From assembly GCF_039872745.1 (NCBI RefSeq), contig NZ_JBDPZD010000002.1, positions 434,001-498,000 of the forward strand: a stretch of DNA of 64,000 bases, in the 5' to 3' direction. Within the stretch, counting starts at the first letter, position 1; the number at the start of each line of letters is the position of its first letter. This document shows, in pieces, positions 33,670-43,139 of this stretch. The notes beneath the pieces were generated by a model. The model was not told where the DNA came from. It made no database searches and saw only the letters and a program-made list of their open reading frames with translations. This DNA comes from Pelomonas paludis. GTDB taxonomy: Bacteria; Pseudomonadota; Gammaproteobacteria; Burkholderiales; Burkholderiaceae_C. Made by a program: the position numbers and the translations under genes.

Positions 33670-35042
33670 CAGCTCTTGACCCAGGTGGTGCCCGTCGGGC
33701 CGTCCTTGAGCGTCACGCCCTTGGCCGTCAGCTCGGCGCGAATGGCGTCGGCCCCGGCAAAGTCGCGCGCAGCCTTGGCGGCCGCCCGGGCGGCGATGCG
33801 CTCCTCGATCCAGGCGGCATCGTCGGCACTGCCGCCACCTTGCAGGTAGGCCCGCGGGTCGCCCTGCAGGATGCCGAGCACCGCGCCCAGCGCCTTGAGC
33901 AGCCCGGCCTGTGCGGGCGCGCGATCGCGATTGACCTCATTCGCCAGATCGAACAGCACGGCCAGGGCCCCCGGCGTGCCGAAGTCCTCGTCCATCGCGG
34001 CCTTGAAGTCGGCTGCCGGGCCTTGGGTCCAGTCGACCTGGACCTCGGCGGGCGGCACGGCGTCGAGCGTCGTGTAGAGCCGGGTCAGCGCCACGCGGGC
34101 GTCTTCCAGGTGGCTGTCGCTGAAGTTGAACGGCCGGCGGTAGTGCGTGCGCAGCATGAAGAAGCGCAGGGTCTCGCCGTCGAACTTGGCCAGCACATCG
34201 CGGATGGTGAAGAAGTTGCCCAGGCTCTTGGACATCTTCTCGCCATCGATATTAAGGAAGCCGTTGTGCAGCCAGTAGCGCGCAAACGGATAGCCAGCGC
34301 CCTGGCTCTGGGCGATTTCGTTCTCGTGGTGGGGGAACTGCAGGTCCTGACCACCGCCATGGATGTCGAACTGCTCACCCAGCACCGCGCAGCTCATGGC
34401 CGAGCACTCGATGTGCCAGCCGGGCCGACCGGCACCGTAGGCGCCGTCCCACTTGGCGTCGGCCGGCTCCTCGGGCTTGGCGGCCTTCCAGAGCACGAAG
34501 TCGAGCGGATCGTGCTTGGCGCCGTCCACGGCAATGCGCTCGCCAGCCCGCAGGTCATCGAGGCTCTTGCCCGAGAGCTTGCCGTAGCCGTCGAACTTGC
34601 GCACCGCGTAGTTCACGTCGCCGTTGTCGGCCCGATAGGCCAGGCCACGGGCTTCGAGGCGCTCGATCAGGGACAGCATCTGCGGCACGTACTGCGTGGC
34701 GCGCGGCTCGTGGGTGGGGCGCTCAACGCCGACCTTGGCGAAGTCTTCATACATCGCCTCGGTCATCTCTTCGGTGAGCTGGCGGATGGGAATGCCCCGC
34801 TCCAGCGCGCGCTTGATGATCTTGTCGTCGATGTCGGTGATGTTGCGCACGTAAGTGACCTGGAAGCCGCTGGCCTTGAGCCAACGGTAGACCACGTCAA
34901 AGGCCATCATCATCCGCAGATGCCCCATGTGGCAGAGGTCGTAGATGGTCATCCCGCAGACGTACATACCGACCTGGCCGGGCACGAGGGGTTGAAAATC
35001 TTCGACGGCTCGGCTCAGCGAGTTGTAGACACGCAGGGACAT
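33669..35042 (-). CDS. cysS: Cysteinyl-tRNA synthetase
   Basis: The 457-residue class I synthetase shows the zinc cysteine and HIGH-like motif in the C-G-M-T-I-Y-D-L-C-H-M-G-H block near residue 29-41, a second zinc site around W-H-I-E-C-S, and the K-M-S-K-S motif near 266-270. It charges tRNA-Cys. The start at 35042 removes 269 unrelated upstream codons. It heads the run alkA-accA-tilS-lysC. Its leader contains a terminator-like hairpin. Confidence 0.95.
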   Translation of the reverse strand: MSLRVYNSLSRAVEDFQPLVPGQVGMYVCGMTIYDLCHMGHLRMMMAFDVVYRWLKASGFQVTYVRNITDIDDKIIKRALERGIPIRQLTEEMTEAMYEDFAKVGVERPTHEPRATQYVPQMLSLIERLEARGLAYRADNGDVNYAVRKFDGYGKLSGKSLDDLRAGERIAVDGAKHDPLDFVLWKAAKPEEPADAKWDGAYGAGRPGWHIECSAMSCAVLGEQFDIHGGGQDLQFPHHENEIAQSQGAGYPFARYWLHNGFLNIDGEKMSKSLGNFFTIRDVLAKFDGETLRFFMLRTHYRRPFNFSDSHLEDARVALTRLYTTLDAVPPAEVQVDWTQGPAADFKAAMDEDFGTPGALAVLFDLANEVNRDRAPAQAGLLKALGAVLGILQGDPRAYLQGGGSADDAAWIEERIAARAAAKAARDFAGADAIRAELTAKGVTLKDGPTGTTWVKS

Positions 35043-35063
35043 CGCAAGGGGGAGGGGGATGTG

Positions 35064-35103
35064 GGGGCGAAGGCCCCAAAAACGAAAGCCGCGCAGACGC
35101 GGC
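35064..35103 (-). promoter_or_regulatory. Terminator-like and second hairpin in the cysS leader
   Basis: On the minus strand GCCGCG-TCTG-CGCGGC (35103 to 35088) is followed by TTTCGTTTTT, then by a second hairpin GGGGC/GCCCC (35077 to 35064), all 22-61 bases before the cysS start. A terminator between promoter and gene suggests attenuation or an RNA processing signal. The next gene upstream is divergent, so it is not needed to end another transcript on this strand. Confidence 0.5.
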
Positions 35104-35162
35104 CCATAGAATGAAATCCAGTATAGCGGGCCACCCCCAGCGCCCCCTGCCCCACGAGACCG

Positions 35163-35687
35163 ATGCTCCCCCTCCCCTTTCGCGCCCTGCTGGCCCTGCT
35201 GACGCTGGCTTGCGCCGTGCCTGCGCGCGCCGACGAGCTGGCCGAGGCCCAGCGGCTGTGGCTGGCGCAGCGGCGCGGCGAGGCTGTCGCCCAGGTCGAG
35301 GCGGCCCTCAAGAAGACGCCCGACGACCTCCGCCTGCGCTTTGCGCTCGGGGTGATGGCCATGGAGCTGGGCCAGCAGGCCCGCGCCCGCGCCGTCTTCC
35401 AGGCGCTGACGCAGGAACATCCTGACCTCGCCGACCCGCACAACAACCTCGCCGTGCTGCAAGCGGCCGCGGGCGACCTGGACGGCGCCCGCGACTCGCT
35501 GGAACAAGCGCTGCGCCTGCAGCCCGACCACCAGCAGGCTCAGGAGAACCTGGGCGACGTGCTGCTGCGGCTGGCCGCGCGTGCCTACGAACGAGCCGCC
35601 CAGGGGCCGACACCCGCCACGCCATCGGTGCAGACCAAGCTGCAGCGCACGCAGTCCCTGACCCGCGACCTCAACTTGACCCATTGA
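35163..35687 (+). CDS. Exported tetratricopeptide-repeat protein
   Basis: The 174-residue protein has a signal peptide (M-L-P-L-P-F-R-A-L-L-A-L-L-T-L, cleaved near VPARA) and three to four TPR units spanning residues 25-135, with L-R-F-A-L-G-V and P-H-N-N-L-A-V as typical helix pairs. TPR domains mediate protein contacts, and a periplasmic role in envelope assembly is likely. It is divergent from cysS and 25 bases upstream of ppiA, so probably in its operon. Confidence 0.78.
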   Translation: MLPLPFRALLALLTLACAVPARADELAEAQRLWLAQRRGEAVAQVEAALKKTPDDLRLRFALGVMAMELGQQARARAVFQALTQEHPDLADPHNNLAVLQAAAGDLDGARDSLEQALRLQPDHQQAQENLGDVLLRLAARAYERAAQGPTPATPSVQTKLQRTQSLTRDLNLTH

Positions 35688-35712
35688 GCCCCGCAGCTCT
35701 GGAGCCCTCGCC

Positions 35713-36267
35713 ATGTTTCGATCCCTGATTGCCGTCGCCACCCTGCTCGCCGCCACCCTCGCGCAGGCGCAGACCGTCAAGCTCATCACCACCGAAGGCG
35801 AGATCCGCATCGAGCTGGATGCCGAAAAGGCCCCCAAGACCGTCGCCAACTTTCTGCAGTACGTGAAGGCCGGGCACTACAACGGCACCGTCTTCCACCG
35901 CGTGATCGAGAACTTCATGATCCAGGGCGGCGGCTATGACGCCAAGCTGAACCAGCGCCCCACCAAGCCGCCCATCCCGCTTGAGTCCGCCAACGGCCTG
36001 CTCAACGTGCGCGGCACCGTCGCCATGGCGCGCATGTCCGAGCCCAACACGGCCAACTCGCAGTTCTTCATCAACGTGGTCGACAACGCCTTCCTGAATC
36101 GGACCGAAGAAAAGCCCGGTTACGCGGTCTTTGGCAAGGTCATCGAAGGCATGGACGTCGTCGACAAGATCCGCGTCGTGCCGGTGGCGCCTCAAGGCGT
36201 GCACCAGCACTTTCCCGTCACCCCCATCCTCATCACCAAGGCTCTGATCGAGCCCACCCCGAAATGA
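35713..36267 (+). CDS. ppiA: Periplasmic cyclophilin-type peptidyl-prolyl isomerase
   Basis: The 184-residue protein has a signal peptide (cleaved near A-Q-A-Q) and a complete cyclophilin domain with F-H-R-V-I near 61-65, the F-M-I-Q-G-G-G block and N-S-Q-F-F-I-N. It catalyses cis-trans isomerisation of Xaa-Pro bonds in exported proteins. It overlaps ppiB by 4 bases (ATGA). Confidence 0.92.
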   Translation: MFRSLIAVATLLAATLAQAQTVKLITTEGEIRIELDAEKAPKTVANFLQYVKAGHYNGTVFHRVIENFMIQGGGYDAKLNQRPTKPPIPLESANGLLNVRGTVAMARMSEPNTANSQFFINVVDNAFLNRTEEKPGYAVFGKVIEGMDVVDKIRVVPVAPQGVHQHFPVTPILITKALIEPTPK

Positions 36268-36770
36268 GCACCAATCCGCAAGTCGAACTGACCACCAATC
36301 TCGGCGTCATCAAGATCGAGCTGGATGCCGCAAAGGCACCCAAGACGGTCGAGAACTTCCTCGCCTATGTGCGCAAGGGCCACTACGACGGCACCATCTT
36401 TCACCGCGTGATCAAGCGCTTCATGATCCAGGGCGGTGGCTTTGATGCCAGCATGAACCAGAAGCCGACCGACGCCGCCGTCGAAAACGAGTCGGCCAAC
36501 GGCCTGCAAAACCTCAAGTACACCCTGGCCATGGCGCGCACCAATGCACCGCACTCGGCCACGGCGCAGTTCTTCATCAACGCCGCCGACAACGCCTTCC
36601 TGGACCGCGCCAGCAGCCAGGACGGCTGGGGCTATGCGGTGTTCGGCAAGGTCGTCGAAGGCACGGCCGTGGTGGACGAGATCGAGAAGGTCCGCACCAG
36701 CAATGCTGGCTTCCACCGCGACGTGCCGGTCGATGCCGTGGTGATCGAGCGCGCGGTCGAACTGTCTTGA
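36264..36770 (+). CDS. ppiB: Cytoplasmic cyclophilin-type peptidyl-prolyl isomerase
   Basis: The 168-residue protein is a second cyclophilin without a signal peptide, with F-H-R-V-I-K-R-F-M-I-Q-G-G-G and T-A-Q-F-F-I-N blocks. Similarity to the preceding gene suggests a tandem paralogue, one exported and one cytoplasmic. It starts in ATGA overlap with ppiA and ends in TTGA overlap with lpxH, forming a tightly coupled operon. Confidence 0.93.
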   Translation: MSTNPQVELTTNLGVIKIELDAAKAPKTVENFLAYVRKGHYDGTIFHRVIKRFMIQGGGFDASMNQKPTDAAVENESANGLQNLKYTLAMARTNAPHSATAQFFINAADNAFLDRASSQDGWGYAVFGKVVEGTAVVDEIEKVRTSNAGFHRDVPVDAVVIERAVELS

Positions 36771-37519
36771 TCCCGGTGCTGCGGGCCGAGCCGCACTGGC
36801 AGCAGATTGATCTGCTGTCGGATCTGCACCTCGGCCCGGAGACACCGCGCACCCTCGCGCGGCTGGCACGCCACCTGGCCGAGACGCCGGCCCAGGCCGT
36901 GTTCCTGCTGGGCGATGTGTTCGAAGTCTGGGTTGGCGACGACGCCCGCTTTGCGCCCTGCGAGCACAGCGTCGTGCAGATGCTCAAGGCCGCCAGCAGC
37001 CGGCGCGCGCTCTTCTTCATGCCCGGCAATCGCGACTTCCTCGTCGGCGCCGACATGCTGGCCGCCTGCGGCATGCCGCCGCCACTGGCCGACCCGACCG
37101 TGCTGGAAGCCTTTGGCCGTCGCTGGCTGCTGAGCCATGGCGATGCGCAATGCCTGGGCGATGCCGCCTACCAGCAACTGCGCTTGCAACTGCGCAACCC
37201 GGCCTGGCAGCAGGCCTTTCTGGCCAAACCCCTGGCCGAGCGCCGCGCCTTTGCCGCCCAAGCGCGCGACGCCAGCCGCAGTGCCCAGGCCGCCATGCTC
37301 GCGCACGCCGACCTGGACGCCGACACCTGCCGCGCTCAACTGCAAACCGCTGGTGCGATGGAGATGATCCACGGCCACACCCATCGGCCGGCCACACACG
37401 AATTGGGCGACGGCCTGCGGCGCCATGTGCTGTCGGACTGGGACTTCGACACCGCCACTCGCGGCGACGTGCTGCGCCTCAGTGCGGCCGGGCTGGAACG
37501 CATCGCGCTTGAATGCTGA
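36767..37519 (+). CDS. lpxH: UDP-2,3-diacylglucosamine diphosphatase
   Basis: The 250-residue calcineurin-like phosphoesterase shows D-L-H-L-G, G-D-V-F-E-V-W-V-G-D, G-N-R-D and H-G-H-T-H metal-binding motifs in order. It hydrolyses UDP-2,3-diacylglucosamine to lipid X in lipid A synthesis. The start is a TTG overlapping the ppiB stop (TTGA); no closer ATG gives the complete N-terminal metal motif. It overlaps the next gene by 7 bases. Confidence 0.94.
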   Translation: MIPVLRAEPHWQQIDLLSDLHLGPETPRTLARLARHLAETPAQAVFLLGDVFEVWVGDDARFAPCEHSVVQMLKAASSRRALFFMPGNRDFLVGADMLAACGMPPPLADPTVLEAFGRRWLLSHGDAQCLGDAAYQQLRLQLRNPAWQQAFLAKPLAERRAFAAQARDASRSAQAAMLAHADLDADTCRAQLQTAGAMEMIHGHTHRPATHELGDGLRRHVLSDWDFDTATRGDVLRLSAAGLERIALEC

Positions 37520-38286
37520 GCGCCTGGCTCGAGCGCTGGCGTGATTGGCGCGACGAGCAGCACGTCGCCCGGCACGCCATCCCCGACACGCTGTGGCAGT
37601 TGACGCTGCTGCGCCACCCCTTCCTCGCGCAGCGCAGCGCGGCCGACCTTGCCCGCTTGCGGCGCCTCTCCAGCCTCTTCCTGGCCACCAAGGAGTTCCA
37701 CGGCGCAAACGGCTTTGAGGTCACCGACGAAATCGCCGTGGCTGTGGCGGCACAAGCCTGCCTGCCCATCCTGTACCTCGGCCTCCAGCACTACGAGGGC
37801 TTCGTGGGCATCGTGATGCACGAGGGCGAGGTCGTGGCGCGCCGCGAGGTGCTTGATGACGACGGCATCGTCCACGCCTACGACGAAGAGCTGGCCGGCG
37901 AGGCCATGGAGGGCGGCCCGGTCATGCTCGCCTGGCAGGCCGTCGCCAGCAGTGATGACCCGGCGCTGGTGGGCACCGACGCCGTCTACAACGTCGTCAT
38001 CCACGAGTTCGCCCATGTGCTGGACATGGAGGATGGCGTGGCCGATGGCGTGCCTCTGCTCGCCTCAGCGGCGGAACGTGAAGCCTGGGTCGCCGTCATC
38101 GATCCCGCCTGGGAGCGCTTCTGTGCACGCGTGGATGCCGGGGAGGAAACCTTGATCGACCCCTATGGCGCCGAGGCGGTGGAAGAGTTCTTTGCCGTCG
38201 CGACCGAGGCCTTCTTCATCGCGCCCAAAGAAATTCAGCGCGAGGAGCCGGAGCTCTTCGCGCTGCTGGGTGGGTTCTACGGCTAG
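37513..38286 (+). CDS. mtfA: M90-family zinc metallopeptidase (MtfA-like)
   Basis: The 257-residue protein has the zinc motif H-E-F-A-H near residues 164-168 and the downstream E-E-F-F-A-V-A-T-E block typical of MtfA. In E. coli MtfA interacts with the glucose regulator Mlc and has peptidase activity; the role here is unknown. It is the last gene of the operon with ppiA, ppiB and lpxH and converges on clpA with a 25-base gap. Confidence 0.87.
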   Translation: MLSAWLERWRDWRDEQHVARHAIPDTLWQLTLLRHPFLAQRSAADLARLRRLSSLFLATKEFHGANGFEVTDEIAVAVAAQACLPILYLGLQHYEGFVGIVMHEGEVVARREVLDDDGIVHAYDEELAGEAMEGGPVMLAWQAVASSDDPALVGTDAVYNVVIHEFAHVLDMEDGVADGVPLLASAAEREAWVAVIDPAWERFCARVDAGEETLIDPYGAEAVEEFFAVATEAFFIAPKEIQREEPELFALLGGFYG

Positions 38287-38311
38287 GCCCGCTGAGGCGC
38301 CTGGCCCTTGA

Positions 38312-40632
<2,321 letters not shown>

Positions 40633-40636
<4 letters not shown>

Positions 40637-40965
40637 GCGGCCTCCATCGTGCATTGAAGGGGGTGGCCCGCCCGCCGGGAAGCGGCCAGCACCAGTTCCA
40701 CCTTCGTGGACGCAACGTCCCGGGTATAGACCCCACAGACCCCGCGCCCCTCGTGGTGGATTTTGAGCATGATCTGGGTCGCCGTATCGAGGTCGTGCCG
40801 GAAATACTCCTGCAAAACCATGACGACGAATTCCATCGGCGTGAAATCGTCATTGAGCAGCAACACCTGATACAGGCGGGGGGGTTCGGTGCGCTGCGGA
40901 ACCCGTTCGAGCGCCACGCTGCCATCGCCCTCGCCGCCGCCGGGTTGGGCGGGTGCGGGAGGCAT
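40633..40965 (-). CDS. clpS: ClpA adaptor protein ClpS
   Basis: The 110-residue protein has a flexible N-terminus and the ClpS core, with L-L-N-D-D-F-T-P-M-E-F-V, H-H-E-G-R-G-V-C-G-V-Y-T-R-D and a C-terminal P-L-Q-C-T. It delivers N-end-rule substrates to ClpA. The start at 40965 matches the family's usual 106-110 residues; an in-frame ATG at 41004 would add 13 residues and cannot be excluded. Confidence 0.92.
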
Positions 40966-41203
40966 AGCCTGGTTAACGATTCGAACAAATTCAGCCGCGA
41001 CCATGCCTTGATTCTAGGGTTGGCCGGAAAAGGCCCTACGCCCGTGGACAAGGGCTTTTCGAGTCGTTTTACTACCGCGTCGACTTTGTTTGTTCATCCC
41101 ACGAAAGTGAGGGTCTGCCCCAACCGGGCGGCTCCTAATGGGCCAATGCTAGCGCTACCGGAAAAATGCACCTCGAAGTAACTACAACGATGGAGGCTGG
41201 ATC
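40966..41203. other. Divergent regulatory gap between clpS and the cold-shock gene
   Basis: The 238 bases contain no gene (the first 39 may belong to a longer clpS). The cold-shock gene probably has a long 5' leader here, as common for csp genes. GGAGG lies 8 bases before its ATG. No promoter hexamers stood out with normal spacing. Confidence 0.4.
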
Positions 41204-41434
41204 ATGGCTGTGGGCAAAGTGAAGTGGTTCAACGACGCCAAGGGGTTTGGGTTCATCGAACCCGAGGCCGGTGGCGGTGACGTTTTTGCCCATTTCTCGG
41301 CAATCCAGATGGAAGGGTTTCGCACGCTGAAGCAGGGCAGCCAGGTCCAGTTCGAACTGGTGCAGGGCCCCAAGGGCCAGCTGGCGCAGAACATCACGCC
41401 GATGGAGACGGCACCTTCGAGCGAAGCTGCCTGA
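41204..41434 (+). CDS. Cold-shock domain protein
   Basis: The 76-residue protein is a single cold-shock domain with RNA-binding motifs K-G-F-G-F-I at 13-18 and D-V-F-A-H-F at 26-31, plus a short acidic C-terminal tail. It should bind single-stranded RNA or DNA and melt RNA structure. A strong ribosome-binding site (GGAGG) precedes it and a strong terminator follows, so it is a single-gene unit. Confidence 0.93.
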   Translation: MAVGKVKWFNDAKGFGFIEPEAGGGDVFAHFSAIQMEGFRTLKQGSQVQFELVQGPKGQLAQNITPMETAPSSEAA

Positions 41435-41473
41435 GGCTGGGCCCCGCCCGCCAGGCACCGTTCTCGAATCGTC

Positions 41474-41509
41474 AGCCCCGCAACCCGTAAGGGGGTGCGG
41501 GGCTTTTTT
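41474..41509 (+). terminator. Rho-independent terminator of the cold-shock gene
   Basis: A perfect 9-bp stem AGCCCCGCA/TGCGGGGCT is followed by six T. It ends 12 bases before the convergent MarR gene stop and may serve the cold-shock gene mainly. Confidence 0.92.
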
Positions 41510-41520
41510 CTGCCGCCGGG

Positions 41521-42048
41521 TCAGCGCTGGTGGGTGAACCCCGCCCGGCCGCGCCGGCGCTCGGCCTTGGGCAGAGGCGTGGTGGCCAGCAAGCCGGTGG
41601 CGCGTGACTGCAGCGTGTCGAGCGCCTGGGTCAGGGTGGCCACGCTGGCATCGTCCAGGCCGGCCAACAACTCGCGATTGAGTGCGGCCACGCGGGGCAG
41701 GATGCGCTGGTAGAGCGCCCGCCCTGCGTCGGTGAGGTCCACGACGATGAGCCGCCGATCTCTCGGCAAGGGCACGCGGCTGACCAAGCCTTTCTCGGTG
41801 AGCGTGGACAAGGTGCGCGAGGTGCGGGCGCGGTCCAGCGCTGCGCGCTCGGCCAGCACCGAAGGCTGAGTCGGCCCCGCACCGCCCAGCCAGCCGATGA
41901 AGCGCCACTCGCGCCGGGTGATGCCGAACTCGCCCTCGCACAGCCGCACCACCATGCTGCCAGCCGTGGCGTAGAGCCGCCCCAGGCGGTAGAGCAGCAG
42001 GTCTTCAACGGACTGGGGGTCGCGCAGGCGCTGCGAGGGCTGGGACAT
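41521..42048 (-). CDS. MarR-family transcriptional regulator
   Basis: The 175-residue protein has the MarR winged helix: I-T-R-R-E-W-R-F-I-G near 42-52, the recognition part A-A-L-D-R-A-R-T-S-R-T-L near 68-80, and the wing R-D-R-R-L-I-V-V-D-L near 95-105. It probably represses itself and the divergent binding-protein gene through the palindrome between them, with an aromatic or sulfated ligand as inducer. The ligand is a guess from the neighbours. Confidence 0.87.
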   Translation of the reverse strand: MSQPSQRLRDPQSVEDLLLYRLGRLYATAGSMVVRLCEGEFGITRREWRFIGWLGGAGPTQPSVLAERAALDRARTSRTLSTLTEKGLVSRVPLPRDRRLIVVDLTDAGRALYQRILPRVAALNRELLAGLDDASVATLTQALDTLQSRATGLLATTPLPKAERRRGRAGFTHQR

Positions 42049-42066
42049 CAGCGTTCACCCGGGGGT

Positions 42067-42085
42067 GGATTGATTAGATCAATCC
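42067..42085. promoter_or_regulatory. Palindromic operator between marR and the Bug-type gene
   Basis: GGATTGAT-TAG-ATCAATCC is a perfect inverted repeat with 8-bp arms and a 3-base centre, 18 bases upstream of the MarR start. Its size and symmetry fit a MarR dimer site. The inner TTGAT/ATCAA resembles an FNR box but has the wrong spacing (3 instead of 4). Confidence 0.75.
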
Positions 42086-42158
42086 ATGCTACGGGGGCTA
42101 GATTGCGTCCGCCAGAGGGGAGCTTCCCCTGGTGGACACCGCTACCCCGGAGACCCGC

Positions 42159-43112
42159 ATGACCCGATCGCTGCTGCTTGCCCTGAGCCTGTGCCTGCCC
42201 CTGCTGAGCGGCGCGCAGACCGCCTGGCCGGAAAAGCCGATCCGCATCGTGCTGCCCTACCCGCCCGGGGGGCCCAGTGACATCGTGATGCGGGCTGCGG
42301 GCGAGAAGATGCTCGTCAGCCTCAAGCAGCCGCTGGTGATCGACAACAAGCCCGGCGCCGGCGGCAACCTGGGCACCGCCGAGGTCTCGCGCGCGGCGCC
42401 CGACGGCCACACCTGGCTGGTCTCCACCGACACGACCTTCACGGTCAACCCGCACGTCTACAAATCGCTGGGCTTCAAGCCCGACGACCTGATCCCCGTG
42501 GCCATGCTCACCCAGTTTGGGCAGACCTTGGTCTGCCACCCGAGCGTGGGCGTTCACACGGTGACGGAACTGGTCGCCAAGGCCAAGGGCCAGCGCATGA
42601 ACTACGCCTCAGGCGGCCTCGGCGTACCCGGCCACCTGACGATGGAGCTGCTGCAGTCGCTGGCCGGCTTCGACATGACCCACATTCCCTATAAAGGCCC
42701 GGGGCCGGCCACGCAGGATGTACTGGGGGGCCAAGTGCCCTGCGGATTTTTGGCCGGCCCCACGGTGCTCCCGCATGTCGCAGCGGGCAAACTGGTCGCG
42801 CTCGCGGTGTCCAGCGCCACGCGCTCGCCCGCCCTGCCCGATGTGCCCACCGTAGCCGAGGCCGGCATCAAGGGCTATGAGGCCAACTTCTACCTGGTCG
42901 CGATGGCCCCCAAGGGCACGCCGGAGGCCATCGTGCAGAAGTTCCGCGCGGCCTTGCTTGAAGCGCTGAGGGCGCCCGACGTGGTGGCCCGCCTCAAGGC
43001 CAGCGACCAGGTCGTGGTGGGCTATGACGGCGCCAAGACCGCCGCCGTGCTGGCCGCCGACTCCAAGAAATGGGGCGAGATCGCGCGCAAGATCCAGCTC
43101 GGACTGGATTGA
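42159..43112 (+). CDS. Bug-type (tripartite tricarboxylate) solute-binding protein
   Basis: The 317-residue protein has a signal peptide (cleaved near L-S-G-A-Q-T) and the family signature W-P-E-K-P-I-R-I-V-L-P-Y-P-P-G-G, with two alpha/beta lobes. Bug proteins bind carboxylates or aromatics in the periplasm, sometimes without a linked membrane part. No TctA/TctB permease is nearby. GGAG lies 6 bases before the ATG at 42159. The sulfatase-family gene follows after 27 bases, so both are likely MarR-controlled. Confidence 0.88.
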   Translation: MTRSLLLALSLCLPLLSGAQTAWPEKPIRIVLPYPPGGPSDIVMRAAGEKMLVSLKQPLVIDNKPGAGGNLGTAEVSRAAPDGHTWLVSTDTTFTVNPHVYKSLGFKPDDLIPVAMLTQFGQTLVCHPSVGVHTVTELVAKAKGQRMNYASGGLGVPGHLTMELLQSLAGFDMTHIPYKGPGPATQDVLGGQVPCGFLAGPTVLPHVAAGKLVALAVSSATRSPALPDVPTVAEAGIKGYEANFYLVAMAPKGTPEAIVQKFRAALLEALRAPDVVARLKASDQVVVGYDGAKTAAVLAADSKKWGEIARKIQLGLD

Positions 43113-43130
43113 TTGCTTGGATTGATTGCT
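43105..43130 (+). repeat. 13-bp tandem repeat across the stop codon of the Bug gene
   Basis: TGGATTGATTGCT occurs twice in tandem (43105-43117 and 43118-43130). The first copy contains the gene's stop codon. Each copy contains GGATTGAT, identical to one arm of the MarR operator at 42067. Confidence 0.85.
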
Positions 43131-43139
43131 GCCCCGAGG

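Noticed and set aside
42069..42083. TTGATTAGATCAA read as an FNR box before the MarR/Bug genes
   Set aside because: The half-sites are 3 bases apart instead of 4 and sit in a longer 8+8 palindrome, which fits a MarR site better.
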